NCBI RefSeq assembly: GCF_037949795.1
Contig: NZ_CP149933.1
Location: 626,001-690,000, forward strand
DNA from: Thioclava sp. GXIMD2076
GTDB taxonomy: Bacteria > Pseudomonadota > Alphaproteobacteria > Rhodobacterales > Rhodobacteraceae
Direction of reading: 5' to 3'
DNA length: 64,000 bases
Shown: positions 44,699 to 54,440 of the stretch, one piece after another
How the letters are laid out: every line of letters starts with the position of its first letter
Numbering within the stretch: the first letter of the stretch is position 1
Made by a program: the position numbers and the translations under genes
The notes under the pieces: generated by a model
Told to the model about the DNA's origin: nothing
Seen by the model: only the letters and a program-made list of their open reading frames with translations
Database searches by the model: none

Positions 44699-45631
44699 AT
44701 GATCACCCATCTTGTCACCCATTCCGGCGGTTTCCATGCCGATGAGGTATTTTCCACCGTTATCCTGACGCGGCTTTTCCCGCAGGCCGAGCTGGTGCGC
44801 ACCCGCGATGCGGGCTGGATCACCCCTGCCGAGGGTCGGGTGATCTATGATGTGGGCGGTGATTTTGATGCGGCCCGCAATATCTATGATCACCATCAGC
44901 GCGAGGCGCCCCTGCGCGAGGATGGCGCGCCGTTGAGTTCCTTCGGGCTCATCTGGGCGCAATTCGGGCGCGACTATCTGCGCGGGTTCGGGATTGCCGA
45001 AGAGCATCTGGGCGAGGTGCATGCCAGCGTGGACCGCAGCTTCGTGATGCCGGTAGATCTGGTGGATAACGGCAAGCTGTCGGTCTCGGAAGCGGGGGCG
45101 CTGCAGGCGATGACCCTGCCGGGGCTGATCGAGACGCTGCGTCCGGTATTTGACGACCGCGACCCCGAGGGCGAGATCAATGCCTTCTGGCAGGCTGTCG
45201 GTATTGCGCGGACCTTCCTCGAGGCGCGGGTCAACCGCTCGGCGGCGAAACTGCGCGCCGCTGGCATGGTGGCGGAGGCGATAGCAGCGGCGGGCGAGGG
45301 CCGGATCCTCGAACTGCCGATGGGCATGCCGTTCCGTCCGGCAGTGGTGAAGGCGGGCGCCGACCAGCTGTGGTTCGTGGTGACGCCGCGCGGGCCCGAG
45401 GACTGGACCCTGGGCACTATCCGCAAGTTCGATGAGGGGTTCGAGAACCGCGCCGATCTGCCGGCCGACTGGGCGGGGCTGAATGGTGCGGCGCTGGAGG
45501 AGGCCTCGGGTGTGAAGGGCGCGAAATTCTGCCATAACGGGCGGTTCATCGCGGCGGCCAGCTCGCGCGAGGCGGTGATGGAGATGGCGCGGCTGGCGGT
45601 CGAGGATGCGCTGGCCCGCGGGGTTGTGTGA
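44699..45631 (+). CDS. MYG1/UPF0160-family protein
   Basis: A 310-residue DHH-like phosphoesterase. The start MITHLVTHSGGFHADEVFST and the IYDHHQREAPLR segment hold the His/Asp metal ligands of the family; HNGRFIAAASSREAVMEMAR ends it. MYG1 in eukaryotes is a 3'-5' RNA exonuclease; bacterial roles are not settled. Confidence 0.87.
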   Translation: MITHLVTHSGGFHADEVFSTVILTRLFPQAELVRTRDAGWITPAEGRVIYDVGGDFDAARNIYDHHQREAPLREDGAPLSSFGLIWAQFGRDYLRGFGIAEEHLGEVHASVDRSFVMPVDLVDNGKLSVSEAGALQAMTLPGLIETLRPVFDDRDPEGEINAFWQAVGIARTFLEARVNRSAAKLRAAGMVAEAIAAAGEGRILELPMGMPFRPAVVKAGADQLWFVVTPRGPEDWTLGTIRKFDEGFENRADLPADWAGLNGAALEEASGVKGAKFCHNGRFIAAASSREAVMEMARLAVEDALARGVV

Positions 45632-45646
45632 GGGGCGCTGCCCCTC

Positions 45647-45665
45647 TTGGGGCCTGCGGCCCCAA
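45647..45665 (+). terminator. hairpin after the MYG1 gene
   Basis: TTGGGGCC TGC GGCCCCAA, an 8-bp perfect stem, preceded by a second small hairpin (GAGGGGC/GCCCCTC). There is no long U-run. Confidence 0.5.
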
Positions 45666-45702
45666 TTCACCCCGGGATATTTAGCGACGCTGGAAGCGGG
45701 AT

Positions 45703-46503
45703 CTAGCGCAGGATCGGGGGCTTTGCCGGATCCATGCCGGGGCCTTTCCGGGGCTCGGGCTCTGCGGCGGGGGCCTCTTCGTGCTCGGGCAGATGCAGGA
45801 CCAGCGCCTTGGCCAGGAGCCGCTGGGCGGCCTCGCTTTCTTCATCAAGGAAGGTGACATCCAGCTCGCCCGCGTCGAGGCCCGAGAAGGTCAGCGCCTC
45901 GCCCATGGCCTTTGCAATAGCGGGACGGGCGGATTCGGGGGTGCCGAGCAGGGCCAGGACATGGCCCTTATGGCCGTCCTCATAGGTGACGCCGCCCAGA
46001 AGCGCGTGGGTGGCCACGCCCATCAGCTGGTCGAATTTAGCCTCGAATGCCGGAAGCAGGAGCCCCAGGATCGCGGGGGGCAGGGCGGGGGCGTCGAAGC
46101 TGACCGGACGGCCGGTGGCCTGCGCGGGGCTATGGGTGAGGGTCTCGCTCAGCCAGTCGAGGGCTTCGGGCGGCAAGAGCATGGCCGAGTCGGCGACGCC
46201 CAGATTGATGCCGAGGCCGATCTCCTCGCCCACCAGATTTTGTGCGATGATCCGGCCCGGAAGGGCGGCATAGGGCATGGGGTTTGCGGAGAATTCGGCC
46301 ATGCGCTCTTCGGTATCGAAGGCCAGCACGAAAGCCCCATCCTCGGTCTCGAAGACCTGAGGGCGGATGTCCTGACCGTCGGCCTCTTCTTCCAGCAGCA
46401 GGAACAGTTCCGCATCGGCGAGCCGGTCATAGACGGCCAAGCGCAGCGCATCATTTTCGGGCTGGGCGCTCATTGCGGCATGGGCGCGGTCATAGGGGGT
46501 CAT
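45703..46503 (-). CDS. SseB-family protein
   Basis: A 266-residue protein with the SseB N-terminal domain (ELFLLLEEEADGQDIRPQVF, FVLAFDTEERMAEFS) and a C-terminal SseB-type domain (LDVTFLDEESEAAQRL). SseB-like proteins affect serine sensitivity or serve as secretion chaperones in other bacteria; here no partner genes are seen. The stop is followed by the MYG1 hairpin region. Confidence 0.8.
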   Translation of the reverse strand: MTPYDRAHAAMSAQPENDALRLAVYDRLADAELFLLLEEEADGQDIRPQVFETEDGAFVLAFDTEERMAEFSANPMPYAALPGRIIAQNLVGEEIGLGINLGVADSAMLLPPEALDWLSETLTHSPAQATGRPVSFDAPALPPAILGLLLPAFEAKFDQLMGVATHALLGGVTYEDGHKGHVLALLGTPESARPAIAKAMGEALTFSGLDAGELDVTFLDEESEAAQRLLAKALVLHLPEHEEAPAAEPEPRKGPGMDPAKPPILR

Positions 46504-46573
46504 GGCAGGTCCTTCATGCAGATGCAGCAGACGGTTTTGACGGAATCCCTATTGCGCAGGGCCGGATATGGCA

Positions 46574-46605
46574 AGCCCCGAAGCCTGTGGCGAGGCTTCG
46601 GGGCT
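46574..46605. terminator. strong hairpin between SseB and KpsE-like genes
   Basis: AGCCCCGAAGCCT (46574-46586) pairs perfectly with AGGCTTCGGGGCT (46593-46605); 13-bp stem with a 6-nt loop, just after the KpsE-like stop on the minus strand. It probably ends the capsule-export transcript. Confidence 0.6.
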
Positions 46606-46633
46606 CGGGATCTGCCATCGTGCTGGGCCGTCT

Positions 46634-48529
46634 CTAGCTCGAGACCTGTTCGCGCAGTACCGAGGCGGTGAGCGACAGCATCAAGTAGATGCCGGCAAAG
46701 ATCAGGAAGGCCACCAGCGTATCCTCGAAAGCGCGCGGATAGGTGGGCGCATCCGGGGTGATCGGGCGCACCCCCATCTCCAGATAGCGGACCTGTTTGT
46801 TGGCTTCGAGGCGGGCGGTCTCCATCTGCTGGGCGGCCTGTGCCAGAAGGCCCTGACGGGTGGCCAGATCGGCCTCGGCGATGCGCAGATCCCCCGAGAC
46901 GGCCGCGATGGAATTGGTGGTCGCAGTATTCTGGGTCAGCTGCTTGCGCAGGCTGGCAATCAGCGTCTCGAGGCGTCTGATATCGCCCTGCACACCTGCG
47001 ACACGAGCCGCGTTGGGGCTCGGGTTGTCCTGAAGCTGGCCCAGTTCGAGCCGTTTCTGCTGGAGCTGGGTCTCGAAGGCGGAGACCTGGCTCATCACGA
47101 GGCTGCCTTCGGAGGCGGGGTCCAGAACCCCTTGTTTCTGCTGGAGCTCCAGCACTTTCTGCTGGGCGTCGCGGACCTTGGCCTCTGCGTCGTCATAGCT
47201 GTCGCGGGCTCCCTGCATCTGGTCGCCGCGCAGGCGCGAGGTCAGCTGGTCCACCTGTTCCTCGGCATAGGAGATCAGGGCCTTGGCAAAGCGCGTCGAG
47301 GTTTCGGGATCGGCGGCGATCACCTCCATCTTGATCACGCCTTCCGATGGATCATAGCCGATTTTCACGACCTTCTTGTAAAGCGCGTAGGCTTCTTTAT
47401 CGGTGGCGGGCGTGGGCAGCCGTTGCAGCGGATCGATGAAGGATTGCTGGAAGTGTTTCTTGAAACCTTCTTCGTCATCGAGCCGCTTCATCGCTTCCAT
47501 CGATTGCAGGAAGCTCTGCACCGTCACACTATCCTGATTGGTGGCGAGTTGCGTGCCCGAGAAGAGGCTGCTCATGGAGCCTGCGGCCGAACTGTCGGCC
47601 TTCTGGATGACGAATTCGCTCTTGGTCGAATAGGTGGGCGTCGCCATGGCGAAATAGTAATAGGCCGCAATGAGTGTCGGCAGGAAAACGAAAAAAGCCA
47701 GACGGGTCGCCAGCAGCATCAGCTTGCGCCGCCTGCGGCGGGCAATATCGCGCTGGATGGCGAGGATCTCGCTGGCGCGATGTTCTTCGGTCATTGCTTC
47801 GGCGGGCAAATGCGGGGCGGTTGCCACGGCCATCGTGCTGGTTCTGGCGAGGCTGCGTTTGCCCGCAACCGCCGGAAGGTTCTCCGGTTTGTCGGGTTTG
47901 ACCAGCGACAGGATGTTGGAACGGTCGAGCGGGTCGATGCCCTTGCGGCGCAGCAATAGCACCGCCTCGAAATCGGAGGTGGCCTCGATCCCGTGTTTCT
48001 GGGCCATGCGGCGGGCAAGGCGCAGCTGGCGGCCGGTCAGACTTTCGCGACGGATGGCCTCTATTTCCTCGTCGAGCGTCTTCTCGCCCTTGTCGAGAAC
48101 CTGATCGGCATTGGCTTCGGCCTGCATGCGGGCGGCATCGGCGAATTTCATATCGCCGAAGCCATCATCATGCTGCTCGAAGATCGCCGCCGGATCGTCC
48201 GGATCCGGTGCGGGGCCTGTCTTTGGCGGCTGGCCCATCATGCCAAGGGCCGCATTGCGCCGGGGAGCGCTGTTCCGTGCGGTGTCGGCTCTGGCGGGAT
48301 CGGTCTTTGTGGCGGGCGGCTCCGCAGGCGGGGCTTGGGTCGCGGTGGGGGGGCGCTGTGTGGCAGTCACCGTCCCGGATACCGTGTCCGCTGCGGGCGC
48401 CTGTGCGGGGCTCTGGGCGGGCATGTTCCGTTCGGGCTCCTCCCGCAGCGGCGCGGAACGGGCCTTGGCGCCGCTCTGGATCTCGTGGCGGCGGATGCGG
48501 TATTTGGTGGTCCTAGGTTGTGTAGTCAT
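46634..48529 (-). CDS. capsule polysaccharide export protein, KpsE/CtrB-like, with a long cytoplasmic extension
   Basis: A 631-residue inner-membrane polysaccharide co-polymerase/export protein. The C-terminal 350 residues are the usual KpsE/BexC part: a membrane helix after RRRRRKLMLLATRLAFFVF, then periplasmic YSTKSEFVIQKADSS, a long coiled coil and a final membrane helix (LVAFLIFAGIYLMLSL). The N-terminal 280 residues are Pro/Ala/Thr-rich and then charged, which is unusual for the family. The start at 48529 overlaps the KpsT-like gene by 17 nt. Confidence 0.85.
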   Translation of the reverse strand: MTTQPRTTKYRIRRHEIQSGAKARSAPLREEPERNMPAQSPAQAPAADTVSGTVTATQRPPTATQAPPAEPPATKTDPARADTARNSAPRRNAALGMMGQPPKTGPAPDPDDPAAIFEQHDDGFGDMKFADAARMQAEANADQVLDKGEKTLDEEIEAIRRESLTGRQLRLARRMAQKHGIEATSDFEAVLLLRRKGIDPLDRSNILSLVKPDKPENLPAVAGKRSLARTSTMAVATAPHLPAEAMTEEHRASEILAIQRDIARRRRRKLMLLATRLAFFVFLPTLIAAYYYFAMATPTYSTKSEFVIQKADSSAAGSMSSLFSGTQLATNQDSVTVQSFLQSMEAMKRLDDEEGFKKHFQQSFIDPLQRLPTPATDKEAYALYKKVVKIGYDPSEGVIKMEVIAADPETSTRFAKALISYAEEQVDQLTSRLRGDQMQGARDSYDDAEAKVRDAQQKVLELQQKQGVLDPASEGSLVMSQVSAFETQLQQKRLELGQLQDNPSPNAARVAGVQGDIRRLETLIASLRKQLTQNTATTNSIAAVSGDLRIAEADLATRQGLLAQAAQQMETARLEANKQVRYLEMGVRPITPDAPTYPRAFEDTLVAFLIFAGIYLMLSLTASVLREQVSS

Positions 48530-49166
48530 ACATCCGCTTCGCTTCTTCCAGAGTGTCGAACATATAGAGCTGGCCATCGCGCAGAACGGCCGCAGTCCGG
48601 CAGAATTTTTCCAATGTCTCGGCCTGATGCGAGACGACAATGACGGTGGAGTTCTGCAACCTGTCGCGCAGGATGGTGCCTGCCTTGCGGTTGAAGACCA
48701 CATCGGTGGTGGAGGGCATGCCCTCGTCGATCAGATAGATGTCGAATTCGAGCGCGAGGAGCAGCGAGAAGGTGAAACGGGATTTCATCCCTGCGCTGAA
48801 GGTGCCGACGGGCATATCGAAATATTCGGCGATCCCGCAGAGCCAACGGCAGAAGGCTTCGACGTAATCGGGGTCCAGCCCGTAGAGTTGGGCGATGAAG
48901 CGCGCATTCTCGCGGGCGGTATGTTTGCCGACGACCCCGCCCATGAAGCCCAGCGGAAAGGATACACGGCAGCTGCGCCGGATCGCGCCCTCATCGGGTT
49001 TCTCGAGCCCTGCCATCATGTTGATGATGGTGGTCTTGCCGGTGCCGTTGGGGGCGAGGATGCCGAGCGAATTGCCCAGCTCCACACGGAAGCTCGCGCG
49101 ATCAAGGATGACCTTGCGCTGCTTGCCCGTCCAGAAGGACTTGCTGACATTTTCGAATTCGAGCAT
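48513..49166 (-). CDS. capsule export ABC ATPase, KpsT-like
   Basis: A 217-residue ATPase with LAPNGTGKTT (Walker A), the FSAGMKSRFTFSLLLALEFD signature region and IYLIDEGMP Walker B, typical of KpsT/BexA exporters. It would drive export of capsular polysaccharide with a KpsM permease, which is absent from the window. It is coupled to the KpsE-like gene. Confidence 0.88.
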   Translation of the reverse strand: MLEFENVSKSFWTGKQRKVILDRASFRVELGNSLGILAPNGTGKTTIINMMAGLEKPDEGAIRRSCRVSFPLGFMGGVVGKHTARENARFIAQLYGLDPDYVEAFCRWLCGIAEYFDMPVGTFSAGMKSRFTFSLLLALEFDIYLIDEGMPSTTDVVFNRKAGTILRDRLQNSTVIVVSHQAETLEKFCRTAAVLRDGQLYMFDTLEEAKRMYDYTT

Positions 49167-49379
49167 TTCCCTCCCACCCCTGGTTGTGACGCTCTGGGAC
49201 GTCAGGCCCTGTCATACAACTAGCCTAACGTCGTTAACAAAGCTCCTATGATCACAATCGGGCAAGATTATGTCGGGTTAACCAGAAAATATGCGGCAAG
49301 ACTTTGGCATTGTTTCTGTTTTGGGGATTATGGGGTGGTTTCTGGCAGTGCTTTTCGTAAGGGCGCGATTCGTTCGCGC

Positions 49380-50633
49380 TTAACGGTCGAGCCTGTCGCG
49401 CAGGCGGTAATAGTCGATTGCCAGCGTGCCATAGACGCGGTGCAGCCCGTAGAGAGGCATTCTCGTGACCGTCTTCTGCACCGGCATCGGCAGGGTGCGA
49501 CCGGTCAGGAAATGCTCGGCAATCCGTTTGCCCAAGGCCGTCGAGAGCGCGACCCCGCGCCCGTTGAATCCAGTGGCGGCCAGAAGGCCGGTCTCGGGCG
49601 AAAAGATCCGCATCCGGTGATCGCGTGTCATGGCGACGGCGCCGAACCAGTAATGCTCCATCTCCAATCCCTTGCCATAGAGCCATTCGACCTCGCGCTG
49701 GATCATGGCAAATCGCGCGGGGCCCTGTGGATCGGCAAAATCCCCGCGCCCGCCCAGCATCAGCCGGTTCTGCGGCCCGATCCGGAAATAGGTGCCCACG
49801 CGGCGGTTTTCCGAGACGGGGGTGCGATGGGGCAGGATGCGGGTCAGTTCCTCGGCACTGAGCGGACGGGTCGCGATCTGGAAACTATTGGCGGGCAGGG
49901 TGGCGCGCATCAGATCGGGGTCCAGCTCGGGCGTGGTATAGCGGTTGGTGGCCGTCAGCACGCGGTCTGCGGTGATGGTGCTGCCATTGGGCAGGCTGGC
50001 CTCCCAGTGGCCCTTGCGCGTGAGGCCGGTGACCGGCGAGCGGGCATAGATCTTCACCCCCGCAGCCAATGCGGCAGCGGTCAGCGCGCGCACCAGTTTC
50101 AGCGGATGGATCTGGCCTGCGCGGCGGTCGAGCCAGCCGCCCTTGAACCGCGTGCTACCGGTATAGGCGGCCATCTCGCCCGCATCGAGCCAGTCTACAT
50201 CGGCGCCGCGCGCCTTCCATTCGGACATGCGCTGTCTGAGCGCGGGTATCAGCACATGTTTGTCACCGGTCTGGATCCAGCCCGTGCGCTCGGCATCGCA
50301 GTCGAGCCCGAGGCGCTCCACCAGATCGAAGAGAACCGTGGCCGTCGAGCCGGCAAATTCGGTGGTGTCCTCGCCAAAGAGGCGGTCGAGCGTGTCGGGG
50401 TCGTCCTTGAGCCCGGGGATGACCTGCCCCCCGTTGCGCCCCGAGCCGCCCTCGCCCGGCTCATGCGCCTCGAGCAGCACGACGGAGGTGCCGGCCTCGG
50501 CCAGATGCAGCGCGGTCGAGAGACCCTGGAAGCCTGCACCGATCACCAGCACATCCGTTTTCAGGCTCTCCTCCAGCTGCGGCAGGGCGGGGCCTGCGGG
50601 GGCTGTGGCATACCATAGGGAGGTCATGGACAT
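49380..50633 (-). CDS. PuuB-like FAD-dependent amine oxidoreductase
   Basis: A 417-residue DAO-family enzyme with VLVIGAGFQGLSTALHLAEA near residue 28, EGGSGRNGGQVIPGL near 61 and LLAATGFNGRGVALSTALGK near the C-terminus. It is related to the puuB-like protein at 43327 but clearly diverged. It is read toward the capsule genes as a single unit. An MHS-type transporter lies upstream on the same strand, separated by a terminator. Confidence 0.85.
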   Translation of the reverse strand: MSMTSLWYATAPAGPALPQLEESLKTDVLVIGAGFQGLSTALHLAEAGTSVVLLEAHEPGEGGSGRNGGQVIPGLKDDPDTLDRLFGEDTTEFAGSTATVLFDLVERLGLDCDAERTGWIQTGDKHVLIPALRQRMSEWKARGADVDWLDAGEMAAYTGSTRFKGGWLDRRAGQIHPLKLVRALTAAALAAGVKIYARSPVTGLTRKGHWEASLPNGSTITADRVLTATNRYTTPELDPDLMRATLPANSFQIATRPLSAEELTRILPHRTPVSENRRVGTYFRIGPQNRLMLGGRGDFADPQGPARFAMIQREVEWLYGKGLEMEHYWFGAVAMTRDHRMRIFSPETGLLAATGFNGRGVALSTALGKRIAEHFLTGRTLPMPVQKTVTRMPLYGLHRVYGTLAIDYYRLRDRLDR

Positions 50634-50756
50634 GGGAGAGGGCCTTGTGATTGCTTTCCTGCCACATGCGCAGGCCCGTTTTGCGATGTCTAGGAGGAAG
50701 GGGCGGATTTGTTGGGGCCAGACCGGTCCTGCCTAATTCGGCGGCAGGGCGCCACG

Positions 50757-50780
50757 AAAAACCCCGGCCAGTGGCCGGGG
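50757..50780 (-). terminator. Rho-independent terminator of the MFS gene
   Basis: On the minus strand, CCCCGGCC ACT GGCCGGGG is followed by TTTTT (50761-50757): 8-bp stem, 27 nt after the stop of the transporter gene. Confidence 0.85.
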
Positions 50781-50806
50781 CAGTTCGGACAGCGATGCGG
50801 CCTGCC

Positions 50807-52105
50807 TCAGATCTTCTCGCGACCGATGGCGAAGATACAGGCCAGCGTGATCACGGCAGCGGCGGCCATGTAGTAGCCCACATAGGCCAGCCCGTAATTC
50901 GACTGCAGCCAGGTCGCGGCATAGGGGGCCAGCGAGGCACCCACGATACCGGCGAAGTTGAAGGTCACCGAGGAGCCGGTATAGCGCACACGGGTCGGGA
51001 AGGGCGCGGCCAGAGCCGTGCCGATCAGCCCGTAGGTCAGGCCCATCAGGATCATCGACAGCGTCACGAACAGCAGGATCGCTCCCTCATTGGCCACCAT
51101 CAGCACGGGCACGAGGAAGGAGAAGGCGGCGATCAGCAGGGTCGTCACGATCAGCACCTCGCGGCGGCCGAACCGCTCGGCCAGCAGACCCGCGCAGGGA
51201 ATGGTCAGACCGAAGATCACCGCGCCCCAGAGCTGGATCACCAGCGCGTCGGTGAACGGGATCTCGAGCACCTTGACATTGTAGGACAGAAGGTAAGCGG
51301 TGCCGATATAGAACAGCACGAAGGTCACCATAGCCACGAAGGTGCCCAGGAAGATCGAGAGTTTGTGTTTGGCAAACAGCTCGAATACCGGCACGGCCAC
51401 GCGCTCGTTCTTCTCGATAGCCTTCTGGAAGGCAGGCGTTTCGGTGATCGACAGACGCACCCACAGGCCGATGACCACCAGCGCGATGGAGGCGATGAAG
51501 GGGATACGCCAGCCCCAGCTCAGCAGCTGCTCCTTGGGCATGAACTGCAAAAGCACCCAGAAGAGGCCCGAGGACAGGAAGAGCCCGACGGGTGCGCCCA
51601 GTTGCGGGAACATACCATACCAGTTCTTCTTGCCTTCCGGTGCGTTCTCGGTGGCCATCAGCACGGCACCGCCCCATTCGCCGCCCAGACCGAAGCCCTG
51701 ACCGAACCGGCAGAGTGCCAGCAGGAGTGGCGCGACGACGCCGATCTGCGCATAGGTGGGCAGGAGACCGATAATGACGGTCGAGATGCCCATCGTCAGC
51801 AGCGCCGCGACCAGTGTGGCCTTGCGCCCGATACGGTCACCGAAATGGCCGAAGACGATGGCGCCCAGGGGACGCGCGAAGAAGGCGATGGAGAAGGTCG
51901 CGAAAGACGCCAGAAGGGCGGTCATACCATCGCTGTTGGGGAAGAACAGCGTGGGGAAGACCAGCACGGCGGCGGTCGCATAGACGTAGAAGTCAAAGAA
52001 TTCGATCGTGGTCCCGATCAGGCTGGCCAGCAACACCTTGCCCGCCGAGTTGGTGGCAGAGGTATTCGCGTCGGCGAAGCCATTGGCTGATGATATGTCC
52101 GACAT
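50807..52105 (-). CDS. MHS-family MFS transporter
   Basis: A 432-residue, 12-helix major facilitator of the metabolite:H+ symporter type (ProP, ShiA, KgtP relatives). Markers are GTTIEFFDFYVYATAAVLVF near residue 30, FGHFGDRIGRKATL near 87 and RFGQGFGLGGEWGGAVLMATE near 132. The start at 52105 has GGAAT upstream; the longer frame to 52210 is rejected. Probable substrates are small organic acids or osmolytes. Confidence 0.88.
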   Translation of the reverse strand: MSDISSANGFADANTSATNSAGKVLLASLIGTTIEFFDFYVYATAAVLVFPTLFFPNSDGMTALLASFATFSIAFFARPLGAIVFGHFGDRIGRKATLVAALLTMGISTVIIGLLPTYAQIGVVAPLLLALCRFGQGFGLGGEWGGAVLMATENAPEGKKNWYGMFPQLGAPVGLFLSSGLFWVLLQFMPKEQLLSWGWRIPFIASIALVVIGLWVRLSITETPAFQKAIEKNERVAVPVFELFAKHKLSIFLGTFVAMVTFVLFYIGTAYLLSYNVKVLEIPFTDALVIQLWGAVIFGLTIPCAGLLAERFGRREVLIVTTLLIAAFSFLVPVLMVANEGAILLFVTLSMILMGLTYGLIGTALAAPFPTRVRYTGSSVTFNFAGIVGASLAPYAATWLQSNYGLAYVGYYMAAAAVITLACIFAIGREKI

Positions 52106-52262
52106 TTTATTTCTTATTCCAGTGTTTATTGTTCGCAAAATTGCCAACTTGCGCGGCCTATCGCAATGAAAGCTTTGCTGTAACCCCTTTATTTGTGAGC
52201 ATGTGCACATACACCCTGTCAGACACGCGCCTATAGCGGTGGCTGATAGGACCTGCGGAGCT

Positions 52263-52310
52263 GATCTGCCCTGCTCGAGTGGTCCGGTTTGAAAGTCAGT
52301 GTAGCGTGGG
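52263..52310 (-). repeat. solo IS-A right-end remnant next to the LacI gene
   Basis: Reading the minus strand: CCCACGCTACACTGACTTTC then AAACCGGACCACTCGAGCAG GGCAGATCAG matches the last 48 bp of IS-A. It lies just after the LacI stop, exactly as the remnant at 3988 does in the duplicated locus. Confidence 0.75.
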
Positions 52311-52334
52311 CCGAGCGTTGAAAGGCGCAGTCCT

Positions 52335-53396
52335 TTAGGTTTTGCCGGCCAAAACCTGAGAAGACCCTCGTAATATAATACGATGCGGTAGGATATACTG
52401 TCGTTGTTCCTCTCGGAGAGGTGCAGGTTTGTTGTTCATCATGTCGATGAGTTTATAAACCGCGTTTTCCCCGATCTGCTCGCGTGGTTGCGCGACTGTG
52501 GTCAGAGGCGGATTGGCAATCGCGGCATATCGGGTGTCATCAAAACCTGTTACGCAGATGTCGCGCGGGACGACCAGCCCTTGGGCGTGGATTTCCGCCA
52601 TCGCAGCTAGCGCGATGTCATCGGTTGCGCAGATGATTGCCGTCGGTTTCTTCTGCGTGTGCAAAAGTGCAGTCGTAGCGCGACGTGCCTCTTCGATTGT
52701 TACGCCAGCGTCGGCGATCCAATCAGGCGACAATTCTATATTCGCCTCTTTCATGGCGAGCTTATAGCCGTTCTCGCGTTCCACAAGAGGCACTGTCGCT
52801 CCCGCAACCCCTAGAAATCCGATTTGGTAATGTCCTTGCCCGATCAAGTAGCGGGTCATTTCATGCGCAGCCGAACGGCCGTCGATCTGAAAACGCGGAT
52901 AGCGGGCAAGTTCGGGGTCGGATGTTTCGCCGCAAACCACGATCGCATAGCTTGCGTCTCCGGCGTCACGCTCAGAATGACGGAAGGGCCAGGGGCTCCC
53001 GAGCACGACGATCCCATCCGCTTGGCGCGACGAGATGAAACTGCTTAGATCGTTGCTGCTCAACGGTGTTCCATCGTAGAGTTCCTCAATTCGTACCGTG
53101 TAGCCCTTGGACCGGGCGACACGTCCGATGCCGCTGATAACGTCGCCATAAAACGGATCGCCAATCCCGGATGTCAGGACTAGAATCACGCCTGTGCTAC
53201 CGGTCCGGAAATTGCGGGCGAGAATATTGGGGGAATATCCTAATGTTTCTATGGCCGCCTGTATTTTGTCGCGTGTGGCGGGGCTCACACGCTCGGGTTC
53301 ATGATTGAAACGCGACACGGTTCCATTTGAAACTCCAGCAAGTTTTGCCACATCGGCGATAGTCACAATGCCCTTTGGTCGGACCGCCGATACCAT
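52335..53396 (-). CDS. LacI-family transcriptional repressor
   Basis: A 353-residue regulator. The HTH (VTIADVAKLAGVSNGTVSRF, 11-30) and hinge (SPNILARNFRTGSTG) precede a periplasmic-binding-like domain with GDPFYGDVISGI and ICVTGFDDTRYAAIANPPLTTV. The second helix reads VSNGTVSRFNHEPERVS, a slightly unusual form. It diverges from the carbohydrate operon over 184 nt with two AAACGTTT palindromes. The last 25 codons recur as a remnant at 3885. Confidence 0.9.
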   Translation of the reverse strand: MVSAVRPKGIVTIADVAKLAGVSNGTVSRFNHEPERVSPATRDKIQAAIETLGYSPNILARNFRTGSTGVILVLTSGIGDPFYGDVISGIGRVARSKGYTVRIEELYDGTPLSSNDLSSFISSRQADGIVVLGSPWPFRHSERDAGDASYAIVVCGETSDPELARYPRFQIDGRSAAHEMTRYLIGQGHYQIGFLGVAGATVPLVERENGYKLAMKEANIELSPDWIADAGVTIEEARRATTALLHTQKKPTAIICATDDIALAAMAEIHAQGLVVPRDICVTGFDDTRYAAIANPPLTTVAQPREQIGENAVYKLIDMMNNKPAPLREEQRQYILPHRIILRGSSQVLAGKT

Positions 53397-53452
53397 AATT
53401 CTTGCCTCCTGAAATCTAGCTTGAAAACTATATTGACTTTAAAAACGTGCAA

Positions 53453-53466
53453 TGCAAACGTTTTAA
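53453..53466. promoter_or_regulatory. LacI operator O2
   Basis: TGCAAACGTTTTAA, an imperfect palindrome around the central ACGT, close to the LacI gene; the arms match O1 at 11 of 14 positions. Confidence 0.65.
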
Positions 53467-53547
53467 TAAGATTATAAAAGATCACTTATCCCGACAGGTA
53501 AAGACAAGTAAAATGCCTCTGAGCAGATCATATCACCCAACATGCAA

Positions 53548-53561
53548 TGAAAACGTTTTCA
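53548..53561. promoter_or_regulatory. LacI operator O1
   Basis: TGAAAACGTTTTCA is a perfect 14-nt palindrome of the type bound by LacI/GalR proteins, 19 nt before the first permease codon. The 95-nt spacing from O2 would allow a repression loop. Confidence 0.8.
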
Positions 53562-53580
53562 TAAACCATGGTCGAGTCTA

Positions 53581-54438
53581 ATGGAGCAGGCATCGAACAC
53601 CGGCAGATGGGGGCTGTGGATCTTTGTTCTCCTCAGCGCGCTCTTTTTTCTTCTTCCTCTTTATGTGATGGGTGTGACCTCGCTGAAGGATATGGCTGAG
53701 GTCCGCAATAGCTCTATCTTTGCGCTCCCCCAGCACCCGAGCTTCGCTGCATGGGATCAGGCATGGAATCACGCCTGTTCGGGGCTTCACTGCAAGGGGT
53801 TGCGTACTGGATTCTGGAACTCGGTCATTATTACGGTCCCGAGTGTCTTCTTTTCCGTGTTGCTAGGGGCAATTAATGGCTATGCGCTGGCATTCTGGCG
53901 TATCCGCGGAGCAGAAGTACTCTTCGCTATCATGCTGATCGGCGCCTTCATTCCCTACCAGCTGTTCATCTATCCTCTCGCCATGTCTTTTGCCTCATTG
54001 GGCCTCGGGAAATCGCTCTTCGGTGTTGTCTTGGTGCATGTGATCTTCGGCATGCCGGTGACGACCCTGATTTTCCGGAACTTCTATTCGGGAGTGCCGG
54101 ATGTGCTGCTCGATGCCGCCAAGATCGACGGTGCTGGATTCTGGCAGATTTTCGGGCGCATCATTCTCCCCATGTCAGTGCCGATCCTCGTCGTGACGGT
54201 CATTCTGCAAGCGACGGGCATCTGGAACGATTATCTTTTCGGTCTCATCTTTGCCGGTCAGGGCAACCAGCCGATGACGGTCCAGCTGATTGGTCTCGTT
54301 AATACACGCATGGGTGAGCATCCCTATAACGTCCACATGGCCGCGACGATCCTGACGGCCCTCGTTCCCCTTGCAATCTATCTCTTGTCCGGCCGCTGGT
54401 TCGTCCGCGGCATCGCAGCCGGCGCCGTGAAAGGATAA
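53581..54438 (+). CDS. carbohydrate ABC transporter permease, MalG type
   Basis: A 285-residue permease with six helices and the EAA loop [20 protein letters not shown] near residue 180. It is normally the second permease of a CUT1 sugar importer, but here it is the first gene behind the operator. The ribosome site is weak (GTCGAG). The ATPase starts 2 nt after its stop; the partner permease and binding protein come 7 kb later. Confidence 0.9.
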   Translation: MEQASNTGRWGLWIFVLLSALFFLLPLYVMGVTSLKDMAEVRNSSIFALPQHPSFAAWDQAWNHACSGLHCKGLRTGFWNSVIITVPSVFFSVLLGAINGYALAFWRIRGAEVLFAIMLIGAFIPYQLFIYPLAMSFASLGLGKSLFGVVLVHVIFGMPVTTLIFRNFYSGVPDVLLDAAKIDGAGFWQIFGRIILPMSVPILVVTVILQATGIWNDYLFGLIFAGQGNQPMTVQLIGLVNTRMGEHPYNVHMAATILTALVPLAIYLLSGRWFVRGIAAGAVKG

Positions 54439-54440
54439 TC

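Noticed and set aside
53569..53690. ATG at 53569 as an upstream peptide before the MalG-type permease
   Set aside because: The frame overlaps the permease start by more than 100 nt, has no ribosome site and no conserved feature; it could be a leader peptide but nothing supports it.
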